A stretch of 64,000 nucleotides of DNA. Source: JAYZQT01 sp036136335. GTDB taxonomy: Bacteria > Pseudomonadota > Alphaproteobacteria > MPNO01 > UBA830. Position 1 is the first letter of the stretch; each line of letters starts with the position of its first letter. Positions 1 through 8,656 of this stretch are shown piece by piece. The position numbers and the translations under genes are program-made. The stretch spans positions 149,283 through 213,282 of the forward strand of contig JAYZQT010000032.1 in NCBI GenBank assembly GCA_036136335.1, given 5' to 3'. The notes beneath the pieces were generated by a model. That model saw only the letters and a list, made by a program, of their open reading frames with translations, was not told the DNA's origin and ran no database searches.

Positions 1-797
1 TCTGGATTTCGCCCTATGTCCAGCATCCTTCCCTTGACGTCGTTATAAAACTCCTGCGCCCCCTCCAGGGTTTGCTGTGCGCCAAAAACCACTTCAGCGG
101 TTTCAGCCGCGAGCTGTCTGCCATCTTCCGACGCACCGGCCTGCACCAAAACAGGTTCCCCCTGTGGTGATCTCGGCACGTTCAACGGCCCTCGGCAACG
201 GAGAAACTCACCTTGATGCTCGAGAACCTGCAGCTCTTCTTTATTGAAAAATTGACCGGAACCCTTGTCATGCACCCACACATTTTCCCCCCAAGAGTTC
301 CATAACGCCCTGACCACATGTGCGAATTCGCGCGCGCGCCGATAACGGGCGCCCTTTTCGAGATGCTCGTCGGCGCCAAAACTAGCTGCCTCTTTAGGGT
401 TACCGGAAGTTATCAGGTTCCACCCACCACGGCCCCCGCTCGCAATGTCGAGTGACGCAAAACGGCGGGCGATCAGATAGGGCTGGTCATATGTTGTGGT
501 TGATGTACAGACGAGACCCAAATTCTTAGTGTGCTGCCCGAGTACAACCATGAGGCTGAAAGGTTCTATCCAGGCGCACTGCGAATCGCGGCTCATCGCA
601 TCAATATCCGCACGCCAGAATGATAGAGAATCGGCCATAAAAAACATATCAAAAAGGCCTTCCTCCGAGAGTTTTGCCAGCTCAATCAAGTGGGCGATAT
701 TGTTGCCCGAATCTGGTACGCCATCAGGATGGCGCCAAGCTGCGATATGATGGCCGCAGGGCCAGTAAAACATGCCGAGTTTTATTTGAGGCTTCAT
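1..797 (-). CDS. NtaA/SnaA/SoxA-type FMN-dependent monooxygenase, C-terminus cut off by the window edge
   Basis: I translated this reading frame directly; about 265 residues are present of the roughly 430-460 usual for the family. It opens MKPQIKLGMFYWPCGHHIAA, and further on has SLDIASGGRGGWNLITSGNP, which is the typical core of the nitrilotriacetate monooxygenase A branch of luciferase-like (LLM) enzymes. Known members use reduced FMN and O2, supplied by a separate flavin reductase, to open C-N or C-S bonds or hydroxylate heterocycles. No flavin reductase lies in the window. The start at 797 is the only ATG after the upstream in-frame stop and has AGGGA about 8 nt before it. The gene is divergent from the molybdenum hydroxylase at 1110, so the two may share control. 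The substrate cannot be told. Confidence 0.85.
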   Translation of the reverse strand, partial: MKPQIKLGMFYWPCGHHIAAWRHPDGVPDSGNNIAHLIELAKLSEEGLFDMFFMADSLSFWRADIDAMSRDSQCAWIEPFSLMVVLGQHTKNLGLVCTSTTTYDQPYLIARRFASLDIASGGRGGWNLITSGNPKEAASFGADEHLEKGARYRRAREFAHVVRALWNSWGENVWVHDKGSGQFFNKEELQVLEHQGEFLRCRGPLNVPRSPQGEPVLVQAGASEDGRQLAAETAEVVFGAQQTLEGAQEFYNDVKGRMLDIGRNP

Positions 798-1005
798 CTG
801 GTTGGTCCCTGGTTCTCCGCGTTCAATTCGATCCTGCCCCTACCTTCCGGGACGTTAATTACCCCTTGCCACAGATCCATATGGTTTTGCCTGGACGATG
901 GGTGTGCATATTCTGAATGAGAGTGATCCGGGGAACAATGGGGATTTTTAGGAAGAATTCCACCGAGTAGAGGGCTGCAGCCAGTGAGTTGGCAAAAATC
1001 CTAGA

Positions 1006-1034
1006 TTGCCGACATAGAATTGCGATCTTAGTAT
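1006..1034 (+). promoter_or_regulatory. Possible sigma70-like promoter in the divergent gap 798-1109
   Basis: The 312-base gap between the NtaA-like gene (minus) and the molybdenum hydroxylase operon (plus) has no convincing gene. TTGCCG at 1006-1011 and TAGTAT at 1029-1034 are separated by 17 bases, about 75 bases before the TTG start at 1110. Each box matches the consensus at four of six positions. This is a weak match and the true promoters of both genes may lie elsewhere in the gap. Confidence 0.22.
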
Positions 1035-1109
1035 GGCCGATGGCCGCAACCGGACCATCGTGATATAGTTGGGACAACAATTAAATGAAATTATGTACAT
1101 GAGGTAAAT

Positions 1110-1976
1110 TTGACTGATATGAGATACGAAGCACCCGGAACACTGAGTGCTGCAGTGACCCTGTTGCGTGGTGAAGATGGGATTTCAAAGGTGCTCGCCG
1201 GAGGGACCGACGTCCTGGTTCAGATGCATGCAGACATGATCGAACCTGATCTGATCGTGGACATAAAACAGATTGCAGAAATGCATGAAGTGAAATGTGA
1301 TGACGGAGCCTGGCGGTTTGGCGCGGCCGTGACCGGTAAAGAGCTAATGGATAACAAGGAATTTAACGCTGCGTGGCCCGGGGTGATGGACGGTGTTCGT
1401 TTGATTGGGTCGGTCCAGGTGCGCGGACGTGCCACGGTTGGGGGTAATCTGTGCAACGCTTCTCCGGCTGCGGACAGTATCCCCCCCATGATTGCAGCAG
1501 ACGCCATTGCAACAATTTTTGGGCCCGATGGTGAAAGGGAGATAGCCCTTGAAGATATCATCACAGGCCCTGGACAAACCTGTTTAACAGAGGGGGAAAT
1601 TGTGGTTTCGTTTCATCTCCCCAAACGCCCCGCGCGCTCAGGAGACGCATATTTGCGTTTCACGCCCCGCACCGAGATGGACATAGCGGTCGTAGGCTGT
1701 GGCGTAAATCTCACCTTGGATGAAAGCGGGACCTGCACCGATGCAAGAGTTTCACTCGGGGCCGTAGCTGCACGACCATTACTGGTTCAGGAAGCTGCCG
1801 CCACACTAATTGGCACCACTGTGGATGATGTGGCAATGGAGGCACTGGCGGCGGCGGCAAGCGCGGCCTGCAGGCCGATTGACGACAAGCGCGGAACGGT
1901 GGAATACCGGACCGAAGTTGCGGGTGTTTTGGCACAGCGCGCGGCTACTATAGCGCTGGAAAGGGCAGGAACGTAA
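1110..1976 (+). CDS. Molybdenum hydroxylase (xanthine dehydrogenase family), FAD-binding subunit
   Basis: This 288-residue protein is the medium, FAD-carrying subunit of a three-subunit xanthine-dehydrogenase/CO-dehydrogenase-family enzyme. It passes electrons from the 2Fe-2S clusters to the acceptor. FAD-binding loops are seen as AGGTD at residues 30-34 and TVGGN at 109-113, in the PCMH-type fold. The start is a TTG with GAGG 5 nt upstream; the ATG at 1119 would sit too far from that site. Its stop overlaps the start of the next subunit gene by one base (TAATG), so the operon order is FAD, FeS, Mo. The substrate is unknown; an N-heterocycle or aldehyde is likely from the family. Confidence 0.92.
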   Translation: MTDMRYEAPGTLSAAVTLLRGEDGISKVLAGGTDVLVQMHADMIEPDLIVDIKQIAEMHEVKCDDGAWRFGAAVTGKELMDNKEFNAAWPGVMDGVRLIGSVQVRGRATVGGNLCNASPAADSIPPMIAADAIATIFGPDGEREIALEDIITGPGQTCLTEGEIVVSFHLPKRPARSGDAYLRFTPRTEMDIAVVGCGVNLTLDESGTCTDARVSLGAVAARPLLVQEAAATLIGTTVDDVAMEALAAAASAACRPIDDKRGTVEYRTEVAGVLAQRAATIALERAGT

Positions 1977-2449
1977 TGGCCAAGCAATATGTAAAAGCCA
2001 CAATTAATGGCGATGAGACCGAGCTTCTTTGTGATGCGACGCAGACACTGCTTGATGTCTTGCGCGACGAACTTGATATGACCGGCACCAAGGAAGGGTG
2101 TGGCACGGGAGACTGCGGAGCCTGCAGTGTCGTGGTAGATGGGGTGCTGGTCTGTTCATGTTTGATGCTGGGAGTGGAGGCAAACGGTCAAACGGTCGAG
2201 ACAATCGAGGGTATGGCTGTCGGTGACGAACTGCACCCGCTTCAACAGAAATTTATCGACCATGTCGCACTTCAGTGTGGAATTTGCACGCCTGGGCTTT
2301 TAATCGCCTCCAAAGCATTGCTTGAAGAGAAGCCTGATCCCACAGAAGAAGAAATTCGTTACTGGCTTGCCGGAAATCTTTGCCGGTGTACCGGTTATCA
2401 CAAAGTTGTCGAGGCGGTGCAGGACGCCGCGCGCGAAATGAGAGGTTAG
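1976..2449 (+). CDS. Molybdenum hydroxylase, 2Fe-2S subunit
   Basis: This 157-residue small subunit carries the two iron-sulfur clusters that relay electrons from the molybdenum centre to FAD. The N-terminal plant-ferredoxin-type cluster uses Cys42, Cys47, Cys50 and Cys62. The C-terminal helical domain has Cys101, Cys104, Cys136 and Cys138 in the motifs QCGICTPG and CRCTGY. Length and spacing are normal for CoxS/XdhC-like subunits. It overlaps the FAD-subunit gene by one base and is followed after 6 bases by the large subunit, so the three genes are surely one transcript. Confidence 0.94.
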   Translation: MAKQYVKATINGDETELLCDATQTLLDVLRDELDMTGTKEGCGTGDCGACSVVVDGVLVCSCLMLGVEANGQTVETIEGMAVGDELHPLQQKFIDHVALQCGICTPGLLIASKALLEEKPDPTEEEIRYWLAGNLCRCTGYHKVVEAVQDAAREMRG

Positions 2450-2455
2450 TGATCC

Positions 2456-4798
2456 ATGGGAAGAGCTCCATCACCCTTTGCAACGAAAATTCCTTACGAG
2501 GAAAAACCACTTAAAATTGTTGGTTCCAATCCAACATCGCGCAGTGATGCTGTCGATAAGGTTACCGGTCGGGCACGTTACGCGGCTGATATCAGTTTGC
2601 CTGGTCAGTTAATAGGAAAGGTTCTGAGGAGCCCGCACGCACGCGCTAATATTGTTTCCATTGACATCGGCGAAGCAACAGCGCTTTCCGGGGTTAAGGC
2701 CGTGGTTACACGGGACGATTTTCCGGATATGGAGGTTGAGCATGCGGCGTCCGGCGAACTTATGGTCAACTTTCGCGACGTAACCCGTAATATGATGGCG
2801 CGGGAGAACGTTCTCTATGACGGGCATCCCGTCGCGGCCGTCGCTGCCACGAGCGAAGCAATCGCGCGGGCCGCGTTAAAACTGATAAAAGTAGAGTATG
2901 AGGTATTGCCGCATGTAATCGATGTGGTTGAGGCAATGAAGCCGGATGCCCCAATACTGCACGAAGATCAATTCACCAAAGGCGTTGAGTCCAAGTCGGA
3001 CAAGCCGTCCAATATTGCAGCCCGGATGGAAAGCAAGCTCGGTGACGTCGAAAAGGGGTTCAACGAAGCCGAATTCATTATTGAGCAGGAATTCAATACG
3101 AAGCCGGTTCATCAGGGCTATATCGAACCGCAGGCAAGTATTGCGAATTATACCGAGGGCGGGACAACGGAGGTTTATACAAGCACGCAGGGGCATTTTG
3201 TGTTCCGTGCCCAGATTGCCAAACTGCTAAAGATGGACATGTCGAATATCAAAGTCGTACCTGCTGAGCTCGGCGGTGGCTTTGGCGGCAAAAATAACGT
3301 CTATCTCGAGCCCTTGGCGGTTATATTGTCCAAGAAATCCAAACGGCCCGTGAAAATGGTTATGAACCGGGACGAAGTCTTTAGGGCCACTGGTCCAACA
3401 TCAGGCACAAACGTCAAGGTCAAAATGGGGTGCACCAAAGACGGTAAAATAACTGCGGCACAGGCTGAGTTAAATTATCAGTCTGGTGCTTACGCGGGAT
3501 CGTCTCTCCCCCTCGCCACCATCACGGTTTTTACGCGATACGATCTGGAAAATGTCTCGGTGGTAGGTCACGATGTCACTACAAACCGACCCAAGGTGGC
3601 GGCTTATCGGGCGCCTGGTGCGCCGATGGTTGCTTTCGGTGTTGAAACCGTGATCGATGAGCTTGCACAGGCGTGTAATATTGACCCGATTGATTTCCGG
3701 CTCAAGAATGCGGCGAAGGAGGGCACACAGACGCACTTCGGGCCGAAACTTGGTCCAATCGGCTATATTCAGACGCTGGAACGCGCCAAGGCGCATTCGC
3801 ACCTGCGAGAGAAACTCGGCCCCAATCAGGGCCGTGGGGTTGCAACCGGTTTCTGGTTTACACTTGGCGCCGAAACCTCCGCTACGGTCAATATTGGCGA
3901 AGATGGTACCGCAACGTTGATATTCGGGACGGTAGATGTCACCGGTGGGTCGCGGAGTGCGTTTGCGATGATTGTCGCGGAAGAGCTGGGTATACCATAC
4001 GAAAAGGTCCGGACGATGTCGGGGGATACGAGTGCACTCGGCTTCAACTTCATGACGGCGGGAAGTCGCGGAACCGCAGCGGGTTCCATGGCCGCGGTTA
4101 CTGCAACGCGCAAGGCTGTTGCCCGGATGTGCGAAATTGCTGCCCGGAAGTGGGAGGTCGATGTCGATCAGGTGGTCTGGGAAGAAGGGCGGGCTCGCCC
4201 GGCGGGGGCGAACGTGGGAGACTTCGAACCCATGACGGTCGCTGACCTTGCAAAGGAAGCGTCCTGGTTTGGTGGAACCATCGCCGGCCATGCAGAAATA
4301 AACGTTGCCCAGGGCGGGCCCGGCTTTGGTACCCATGTTGTTGACGTGGAAGTTGATCGCCGGACGGGCGGGATCAAGGTGTTGCGCTATACATTGATTC
4401 AGGATGCTGGAAAGGCGGTCTATCCAGAATTTATTGAGGGTCAGTTCCAGGGCGGTGCGGTTCAGGGAATCGGAACTGCACTTAATGAGGAGTACATATA
4501 TAACGATAAGGGTGTACTCGAAAATCCCGGTTTTCTGGATTACCGTGTGCCCGTGGCATCTGATGTACCTTTTATCAATACGGAAATTGTGGAGGTGCCC
4601 AATCCGGACCACCCATACGGCATCCGCGGAATAGGCGAAGTGCCCATCATCCCGCCGCTGCCCGCAATTGCCAACGCAATTCATGATGCGGTGGGCGTTC
4701 GGATGCGTGACCATCCGATGTCACCACCCAAGGTGCTCAAGGCGCTAAAAGAGAAGATGATTGAAGACGCCGCCGACCAGGGTGCTGCGGCAGAATAA
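2456..4798 (+). CDS. Molybdenum hydroxylase, molybdopterin-binding catalytic subunit
   Basis: The 780-residue large subunit holds the molybdenum cofactor and hydroxylates the substrate with water as the oxygen source. GGGFGGK near residue 272 is the cofactor-binding loop, and the catalytic glutamate is in GIRGIGEVP near residue 721. At about residue 382 the active-site loop reads AYRAPGAP. Form I CO dehydrogenase has AYRCSFR at this place, so this is not a CO dehydrogenase. The subunit organisation fits oxidation of heterocycles such as nicotinate, quinoline or isoquinoline, or of aldehydes. The protein is followed by a hairpin terminator at 4819-4858. No cofactor-insertion gene (XdhC-like) is seen next to it. 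Confidence 0.93.
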   Translation: MGRAPSPFATKIPYEEKPLKIVGSNPTSRSDAVDKVTGRARYAADISLPGQLIGKVLRSPHARANIVSIDIGEATALSGVKAVVTRDDFPDMEVEHAASGELMVNFRDVTRNMMARENVLYDGHPVAAVAATSEAIARAALKLIKVEYEVLPHVIDVVEAMKPDAPILHEDQFTKGVESKSDKPSNIAARMESKLGDVEKGFNEAEFIIEQEFNTKPVHQGYIEPQASIANYTEGGTTEVYTSTQGHFVFRAQIAKLLKMDMSNIKVVPAELGGGFGGKNNVYLEPLAVILSKKSKRPVKMVMNRDEVFRATGPTSGTNVKVKMGCTKDGKITAAQAELNYQSGAYAGSSLPLATITVFTRYDLENVSVVGHDVTTNRPKVAAYRAPGAPMVAFGVETVIDELAQACNIDPIDFRLKNAAKEGTQTHFGPKLGPIGYIQTLERAKAHSHLREKLGPNQGRGVATGFWFTLGAETSATVNIGEDGTATLIFGTVDVTGGSRSAFAMIVAEELGIPYEKVRTMSGDTSALGFNFMTAGSRGTAAGSMAAVTATRKAVARMCEIAARKWEVDVDQVVWEEGRARPAGANVGDFEPMTVADLAKEASWFGGTIAGHAEINVAQGGPGFGTHVVDVEVDRRTGGIKVLRYTLIQDAGKAVYPEFIEGQFQGGAVQGIGTALNEEYIYNDKGVLENPGFLDYRVPVASDVPFINTEIVEVPNPDHPYGIRGIGEVPIIPPLPAIANAIHDAVGVRMRDHPMSPPKVLKALKEKMIEDAADQGAAAE

Positions 4799-4818
4799 AC
4801 CGTTTGTGGTGTCAGACT

Positions 4819-4858
4819 AAAAGAAAAGGCCGGTTCTTCCGACGCTGCCTTTTCTTTT
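4819..4858 (+). terminator. Strong hairpin terminator after the first molybdenum hydroxylase operon
   Basis: A perfect 12-base inverted repeat (4819-4830 with 4847-4858) encloses a 16-base loop. The outer part of the stem is A-rich on the left and T-rich on the right, so transcription in the plus direction ends in a U-rich run. It sits 20 bases after the large-subunit stop and before the next start, which suggests the following CMD gene has its own promoter or depends on read-through. Confidence 0.6.
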
Positions 4859-4881
4859 CATTCTTGAGAAAGGTATAATTT

Positions 4882-5439
4882 ATGGCCCGTCTGGAGCCGG
4901 TAGCAGACGAAGACTACACGCCGGAACAGAGACGCGTTGCTGAAATGATCTCGGCGCAACGCAACGCGCCCGTCCGTGGACCATTCGGGGTGCTTTTACA
5001 CGCTCCAGAAATCTGTGAGCTTGTTGCAAATTTCGTCGACCTTTCACTGGATGAAAGCCGTTCTCGAATCCCAATACGCCTGAAGGAGTTGGCTATCATC
5101 ACAGTTGGTCGTGTCTTTGGATCCGATTATGAATGGTTCATCCACGCGAAGCGGGCGGCAGAATTTGGTATTGATCCAAACGTTATCGAGGATATTCGAC
5201 ACAATAATCGCCCTACATTCGAGCATGAAGATGAGGAGCTTGTCCATGATGTAGCCAAGGAGCTTGCGGAAACCCGACAGCTTTCGGATACGAACTATCG
5301 ACGTGCACACAATCATTTTGGTGATGAGGCGATGGTAGAATTTGCGACCCTGGTGGGCTTTTATCACACTGTTTCGATTGTTTTGAATACATTTCAGGTG
5401 GAAGCTCCAGAAGGCGATCCACACCCCCTACGGGTCTGA
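4882..5439 (+). CDS. Carboxymuconolactone decarboxylase (CMD) family protein without peroxidatic cysteines
   Basis: This 185-residue all-helical protein matches the CMD/AhpD fold. AhpD-type alkylhydroperoxidases have a CxxC pair in the central helix; here the equivalent stretch reads Y83-E-W-F-I-H88, so a peroxidase role is unlikely. Proteins of this kind are common in aromatic and alicyclic catabolic clusters, but few have a defined reaction. GAAAGG lies about 10 bases before the ATG. It follows the first molybdenum hydroxylase, beyond a terminator. Two further CMD proteins in this window (12117 and 60208) have YPW..Q at the same place and form a different subtype. Confidence 0.85.
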   Translation: MARLEPVADEDYTPEQRRVAEMISAQRNAPVRGPFGVLLHAPEICELVANFVDLSLDESRSRIPIRLKELAIITVGRVFGSDYEWFIHAKRAAEFGIDPNVIEDIRHNNRPTFEHEDEELVHDVAKELAETRQLSDTNYRRAHNHFGDEAMVEFATLVGFYHTVSIVLNTFQVEAPEGDPHPLRV

Positions 5440-5627
5440 GAACGGCAAAGATCAAGCCTCGGAGGGTATTTTTTCGACCCTGAGCGACTTCGTGTCACCT
5501 TGTCATTGCAACTAAACACAAATTACGGTAGCTACGAATTCTGGATTGTTGTGCCGGGTTGTGGCGCAGTGTCCAAGGACCTCCAAACCTGCCCGGTCAC
5601 AGCTATTCCGATGAGGGAAAACTTTTA

Positions 5628-7187
5628 ATGAAGATTGGCGTTCCTAGGGAAATTCACGCGGGTGAGCAGCGTGTGGCCCTGACACCGGAGACGGCGGTCC
5701 GGATCCAGAAACTTGGTTTCGAGCTATGCATCGAGGCTGGCGCTGGAGAAGGTGCCCAATACTCCGACGACTCCTATCGTGCGGTGGGTGTGGAAGTTAT
5801 CAGTGATGCAGCAAAAATCTGGTCTGAATCCGAGATTGTTTTAAAGGTTCGTCAGCCCGAAGTTTCTGCCGGCACAGGCATTCATGAGTGTGAGTTGCTT
5901 CGAGAGGGCGGGACGCTCATCAGCTTTGTATGGCCTGCGCAGAACCAGGAGTTGCTTGACCTGTTGAAAACGCAAAAGGCGACAGCGATAGCGATGGACG
6001 CCGTACCGCGAATTAGTCGTGCCCAGAAGCTAGATGCGCTTTCGTCGATGGCTAATATAGCGGGTTATCGGGCCGTGATAGAGGCCGCGAATAATTTTGG
6101 GCGGTTCTTCACCGGCCAAATTACTGCTGCCGGAAAGGTTCCGCCCGCAAAAGTGATGGTAATCGGTGCCGGGGTTGCAGGCCTAGCGGCCGTGGGCACG
6201 GCGCGGGGCATGGGTGCAATTGTTCGCGCGTTTGACACACGACCCGAGGTCAAACAACAGGTGGAAAGCATGGGTGCCGAGTTTCTGGAACTCGAATTCG
6301 AGGAGACGGGTTCCGGTGCGGGGGGGTATGCAAAGGTAATGAGCGAGGAGTTCATCAAGGCAGAGATGGAGCTGTTTGCCGAACAGGCTCGGGATGTTGA
6401 CATCATCATTACAACCGCACTGATCCCTGGAAAACCTGCACCAAAACTAATTACTGCAGAGATGGTCAAGTCCATGAAGCCGGGTTCGGTGATAGTCGAT
6501 ATGGCTGCAGAGCAAGGCGGCAACTGCGAACTGACTGAGCCCGACAAACACGCTATCAAGCATGGTGTGACACTGATCGGTTTCACTGATTTTCCGAGCC
6601 GGATGGCGACCCAGTCAAGCCAGCTATATGGGACAAATCTCTGGCATATGTTGTCCGATCTTACGCCTGACAAAGACGGCATTATCCATGTGAATATGGA
6701 AGATGATGTTTTTCGGGGTGCGACGGTTGTGAAGGATGGTGAAATAACCTGGCCTCCGCCGACGCCAAAAACACCGGCCATCGCGCCGGCGGAACGAATC
6801 AAACAGGAAGTGCCCAGCACAAAGGAAACTCCGCGCCGGAATGTTGGGGTGAAATCCGCTATAACGCTCATTGTTGGCGCTCTCGTTCTGTTGGGGCTTG
6901 GGACGGTGGCGCCTTCCGCATTTATGGGTCACCTGACGGTATTTATTCTTTCCTGTTTTGTTGGCTACCAGGTGATCTGGAACGTGAAACCGGCCTTGCA
7001 CACGCCGTTGATGAGCGTTACCAACGCCATCAGTGGCATAATCGTGATAGGCGCCCTGCTGCAAATCTCCAGCCCGTCCAATCTCGTTGTAATACTTAGC
7101 GGGATTTCCGTCCTGATAGCGACGATCAATATTGCGGGCGGATTTCTGGTTACCCAACGCATGCTGCGCATGTTTCAAAAGAGCTAG
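5628..7187 (+). CDS. pntA: NAD(P)(+) transhydrogenase subunit alpha
   Basis: PntA is the NAD(H)-binding half of the proton-translocating transhydrogenase, which uses the proton-motive force to make NADPH from NADH in the inner membrane. The 519-residue protein begins MKIGVPREIHAGEQRV, contains the Rossmann motif GAGVAGLAA near residue 175 and the conserved Arg-Gln-Asp of RISRAQKLD near residue 128. About four membrane segments fill the last 110 residues. The soluble and membrane parts are fused in one chain, as in E. coli PntA, rather than split into two proteins. I chose the ATG at 5628 because the protein family starts there and AGGGA precedes it; a frame extension to 5559 has no support. 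pntB follows after 15 bases. Confidence 0.96.
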   Translation: MKIGVPREIHAGEQRVALTPETAVRIQKLGFELCIEAGAGEGAQYSDDSYRAVGVEVISDAAKIWSESEIVLKVRQPEVSAGTGIHECELLREGGTLISFVWPAQNQELLDLLKTQKATAIAMDAVPRISRAQKLDALSSMANIAGYRAVIEAANNFGRFFTGQITAAGKVPPAKVMVIGAGVAGLAAVGTARGMGAIVRAFDTRPEVKQQVESMGAEFLELEFEETGSGAGGYAKVMSEEFIKAEMELFAEQARDVDIIITTALIPGKPAPKLITAEMVKSMKPGSVIVDMAAEQGGNCELTEPDKHAIKHGVTLIGFTDFPSRMATQSSQLYGTNLWHMLSDLTPDKDGIIHVNMEDDVFRGATVVKDGEITWPPPTPKTPAIAPAERIKQEVPSTKETPRRNVGVKSAITLIVGALVLLGLGTVAPSAFMGHLTVFILSCFVGYQVIWNVKPALHTPLMSVTNAISGIIVIGALLQISSPSNLVVILSGISVLIATINIAGGFLVTQRMLRMFQKS

Positions 7188-7202
7188 AGCCGGGAGCAGA
7201 GC

Positions 7203-8597
7203 ATGAGCGCAGGAATTGCCACGGTCGCGTATATTGGCGCTACCATTCTTTTCATCTTGAGCCTTGGTGGCCTGAGCAATCAGGAAACTGCGCGACGCGG
7301 GAATATTTACGGCATCATCGGCATGGCGATTGCCATACTGGTAACGATCCTGGCAACCCAGATTGAGGATTATTCGATCCTCGCAGGGGCGGTTGTAATT
7401 GGTGCGATCATTGGATTCTGGGTTGCGTCGAGGGTCGAAATGACCCAAATGCCGCAACTTGTCGCGATCCTGCACAGTTTCGTCGGCCTTGCCGCAGTTC
7501 TCGTGGGTGTTGCAAGTTATATTGATCCAAATTCGGCATTTACCGGGGTTGAAAAAACCATTCACGAGGTTGAAATTTTTCTGGGCGTGTTCATTGGGGC
7601 CATCACCTTCACCGGCTCGGTTATCGCTTTTGGTAAATTACAGGGCAGTATATCAGGTAAGCCCCTCTTGTTACCTGCACGTCACTGGATGAACCTGGCC
7701 GGCATCCTGTTGGCCTTGTGGTTTGGCTACGATTTTCTTGGCGTGTCAAACCATCATGCCGGCCTGACCCCTTTATTGATCATGACTGGGATCGCCGGTC
7801 TTATTGGCATACATCTGGTAATGGCAATCGGTGGCGCCGATATGCCCGTTGTGGTCTCTATGTTGAACAGCTATTCGGGCTGGGCTGCAGCGGCTACCGG
7901 TTTCATGCTGTCGAACGATCTCCTGATCGTTGTCGGTGCCCTTGTTGGCTCGTCGGGAGCAATCCTGAGCTATATAATGTGTCGGGCGATGAACCGTAGG
8001 TTCGTTAGTGTTATTCTTGGTGGGTTTGGAATGTCTGATGGCGCCACTGCGGGTGTTGAGGACCAGGGCGAAGTAGTGGCGACGTCGGTTGACGAAACTG
8101 CGTTGATGCTGAGCGATGCGGATGAGGTGATCATTGTTCCAGGATACGGCATGGCGGTGGCGCAGGCACAGGCATCGGTCAGTGAAATCACAAAACACCT
8201 GCGCGACAAAGGCGTGAACGTCCGTTTTGGTATTCATCCTGTTGCCGGGCGTCTTCCGGGTCACATGAATGTTCTGCTGGCGGAGGCCAAGGTACCCTAT
8301 GATATTGTCTTGGAAATGGACGAACTCAATGATGATTTTCCAAGTACCGACGTGGTGCTGGTGATTGGAGCCAATGATATTGTTAACCCCGGCGCCCAGG
8401 ACGATCCAAACAGCCCAATTGCAGGCATGCCCGTACCGGAGGCTTGGAAGGCGACAACGTCAATCGTCCTCAAGCGGTCGATGGCGAGCGGTTATGCAGG
8501 TGTCGATAACCCATTATTTTACAATGAAAATACCCGAATGCTTTTTGGGGATGCCAAGGAAAGTATTGACGGTGTGCTACAAAGCCTCAAAAGTTAG
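7203..8597 (+). CDS. pntB: NAD(P)(+) transhydrogenase subunit beta
   Basis: PntB provides the proton channel and the NADP(H)-binding domain. The 464-residue protein has about eight hydrophobic segments in its first 250 residues, then the NADP-binding domain with GYGMAVAQAQ near residue 317, the following AGRLPGHMNVLLAEA segment and GANDIVNPGAQ near 390. All features and the length are typical. It directly follows pntA, with GGAGCAGAGC as ribosome-binding region. In this setting the enzyme could supply NADPH for the oxygenases and reductases around it, though pnt genes are also general housekeeping genes. Confidence 0.96.
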   Translation: MSAGIATVAYIGATILFILSLGGLSNQETARRGNIYGIIGMAIAILVTILATQIEDYSILAGAVVIGAIIGFWVASRVEMTQMPQLVAILHSFVGLAAVLVGVASYIDPNSAFTGVEKTIHEVEIFLGVFIGAITFTGSVIAFGKLQGSISGKPLLLPARHWMNLAGILLALWFGYDFLGVSNHHAGLTPLLIMTGIAGLIGIHLVMAIGGADMPVVVSMLNSYSGWAAAATGFMLSNDLLIVVGALVGSSGAILSYIMCRAMNRRFVSVILGGFGMSDGATAGVEDQGEVVATSVDETALMLSDADEVIIVPGYGMAVAQAQASVSEITKHLRDKGVNVRFGIHPVAGRLPGHMNVLLAEAKVPYDIVLEMDELNDDFPSTDVVLVIGANDIVNPGAQDDPNSPIAGMPVPEAWKATTSIVLKRSMASGYAGVDNPLFYNENTRMLFGDAKESIDGVLQSLKS

Positions 8598-8656
8598 GGC
8601 TCTCGGAACAAAGTGGAAAGTTAGTTAACCGGGCTAAATATATGGAGCGGCAATAA

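Noticed and set aside
859..1080. A 73-codon minus-strand frame in the first divergent gap
   Set aside because: It has no ribosome-binding site or family resemblance and occupies the likely promoter region.
3470..4714. A 414-codon open frame on the minus strand
   Set aside because: It lies wholly opposite the molybdenum hydroxylase subunit and its product is rich in Arg, His and Cys with no family motif.
2456..4798. Form I CO dehydrogenase large subunit (also considered for 16058-18448)
   Set aside because: Both proteins lack the AYRCSFR active-site loop; they have AYRAPGAP and AYRGVGRP.
4882..5439. AhpD-type alkylhydroperoxidase
   Set aside because: The CxxC active site is absent; the same applies to the CMD proteins at 12117 and 60208.
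6624..7565. A 313-codon open frame on the minus strand
   Set aside because: It is antisense to pntA and pntB, both of which have clear motifs.
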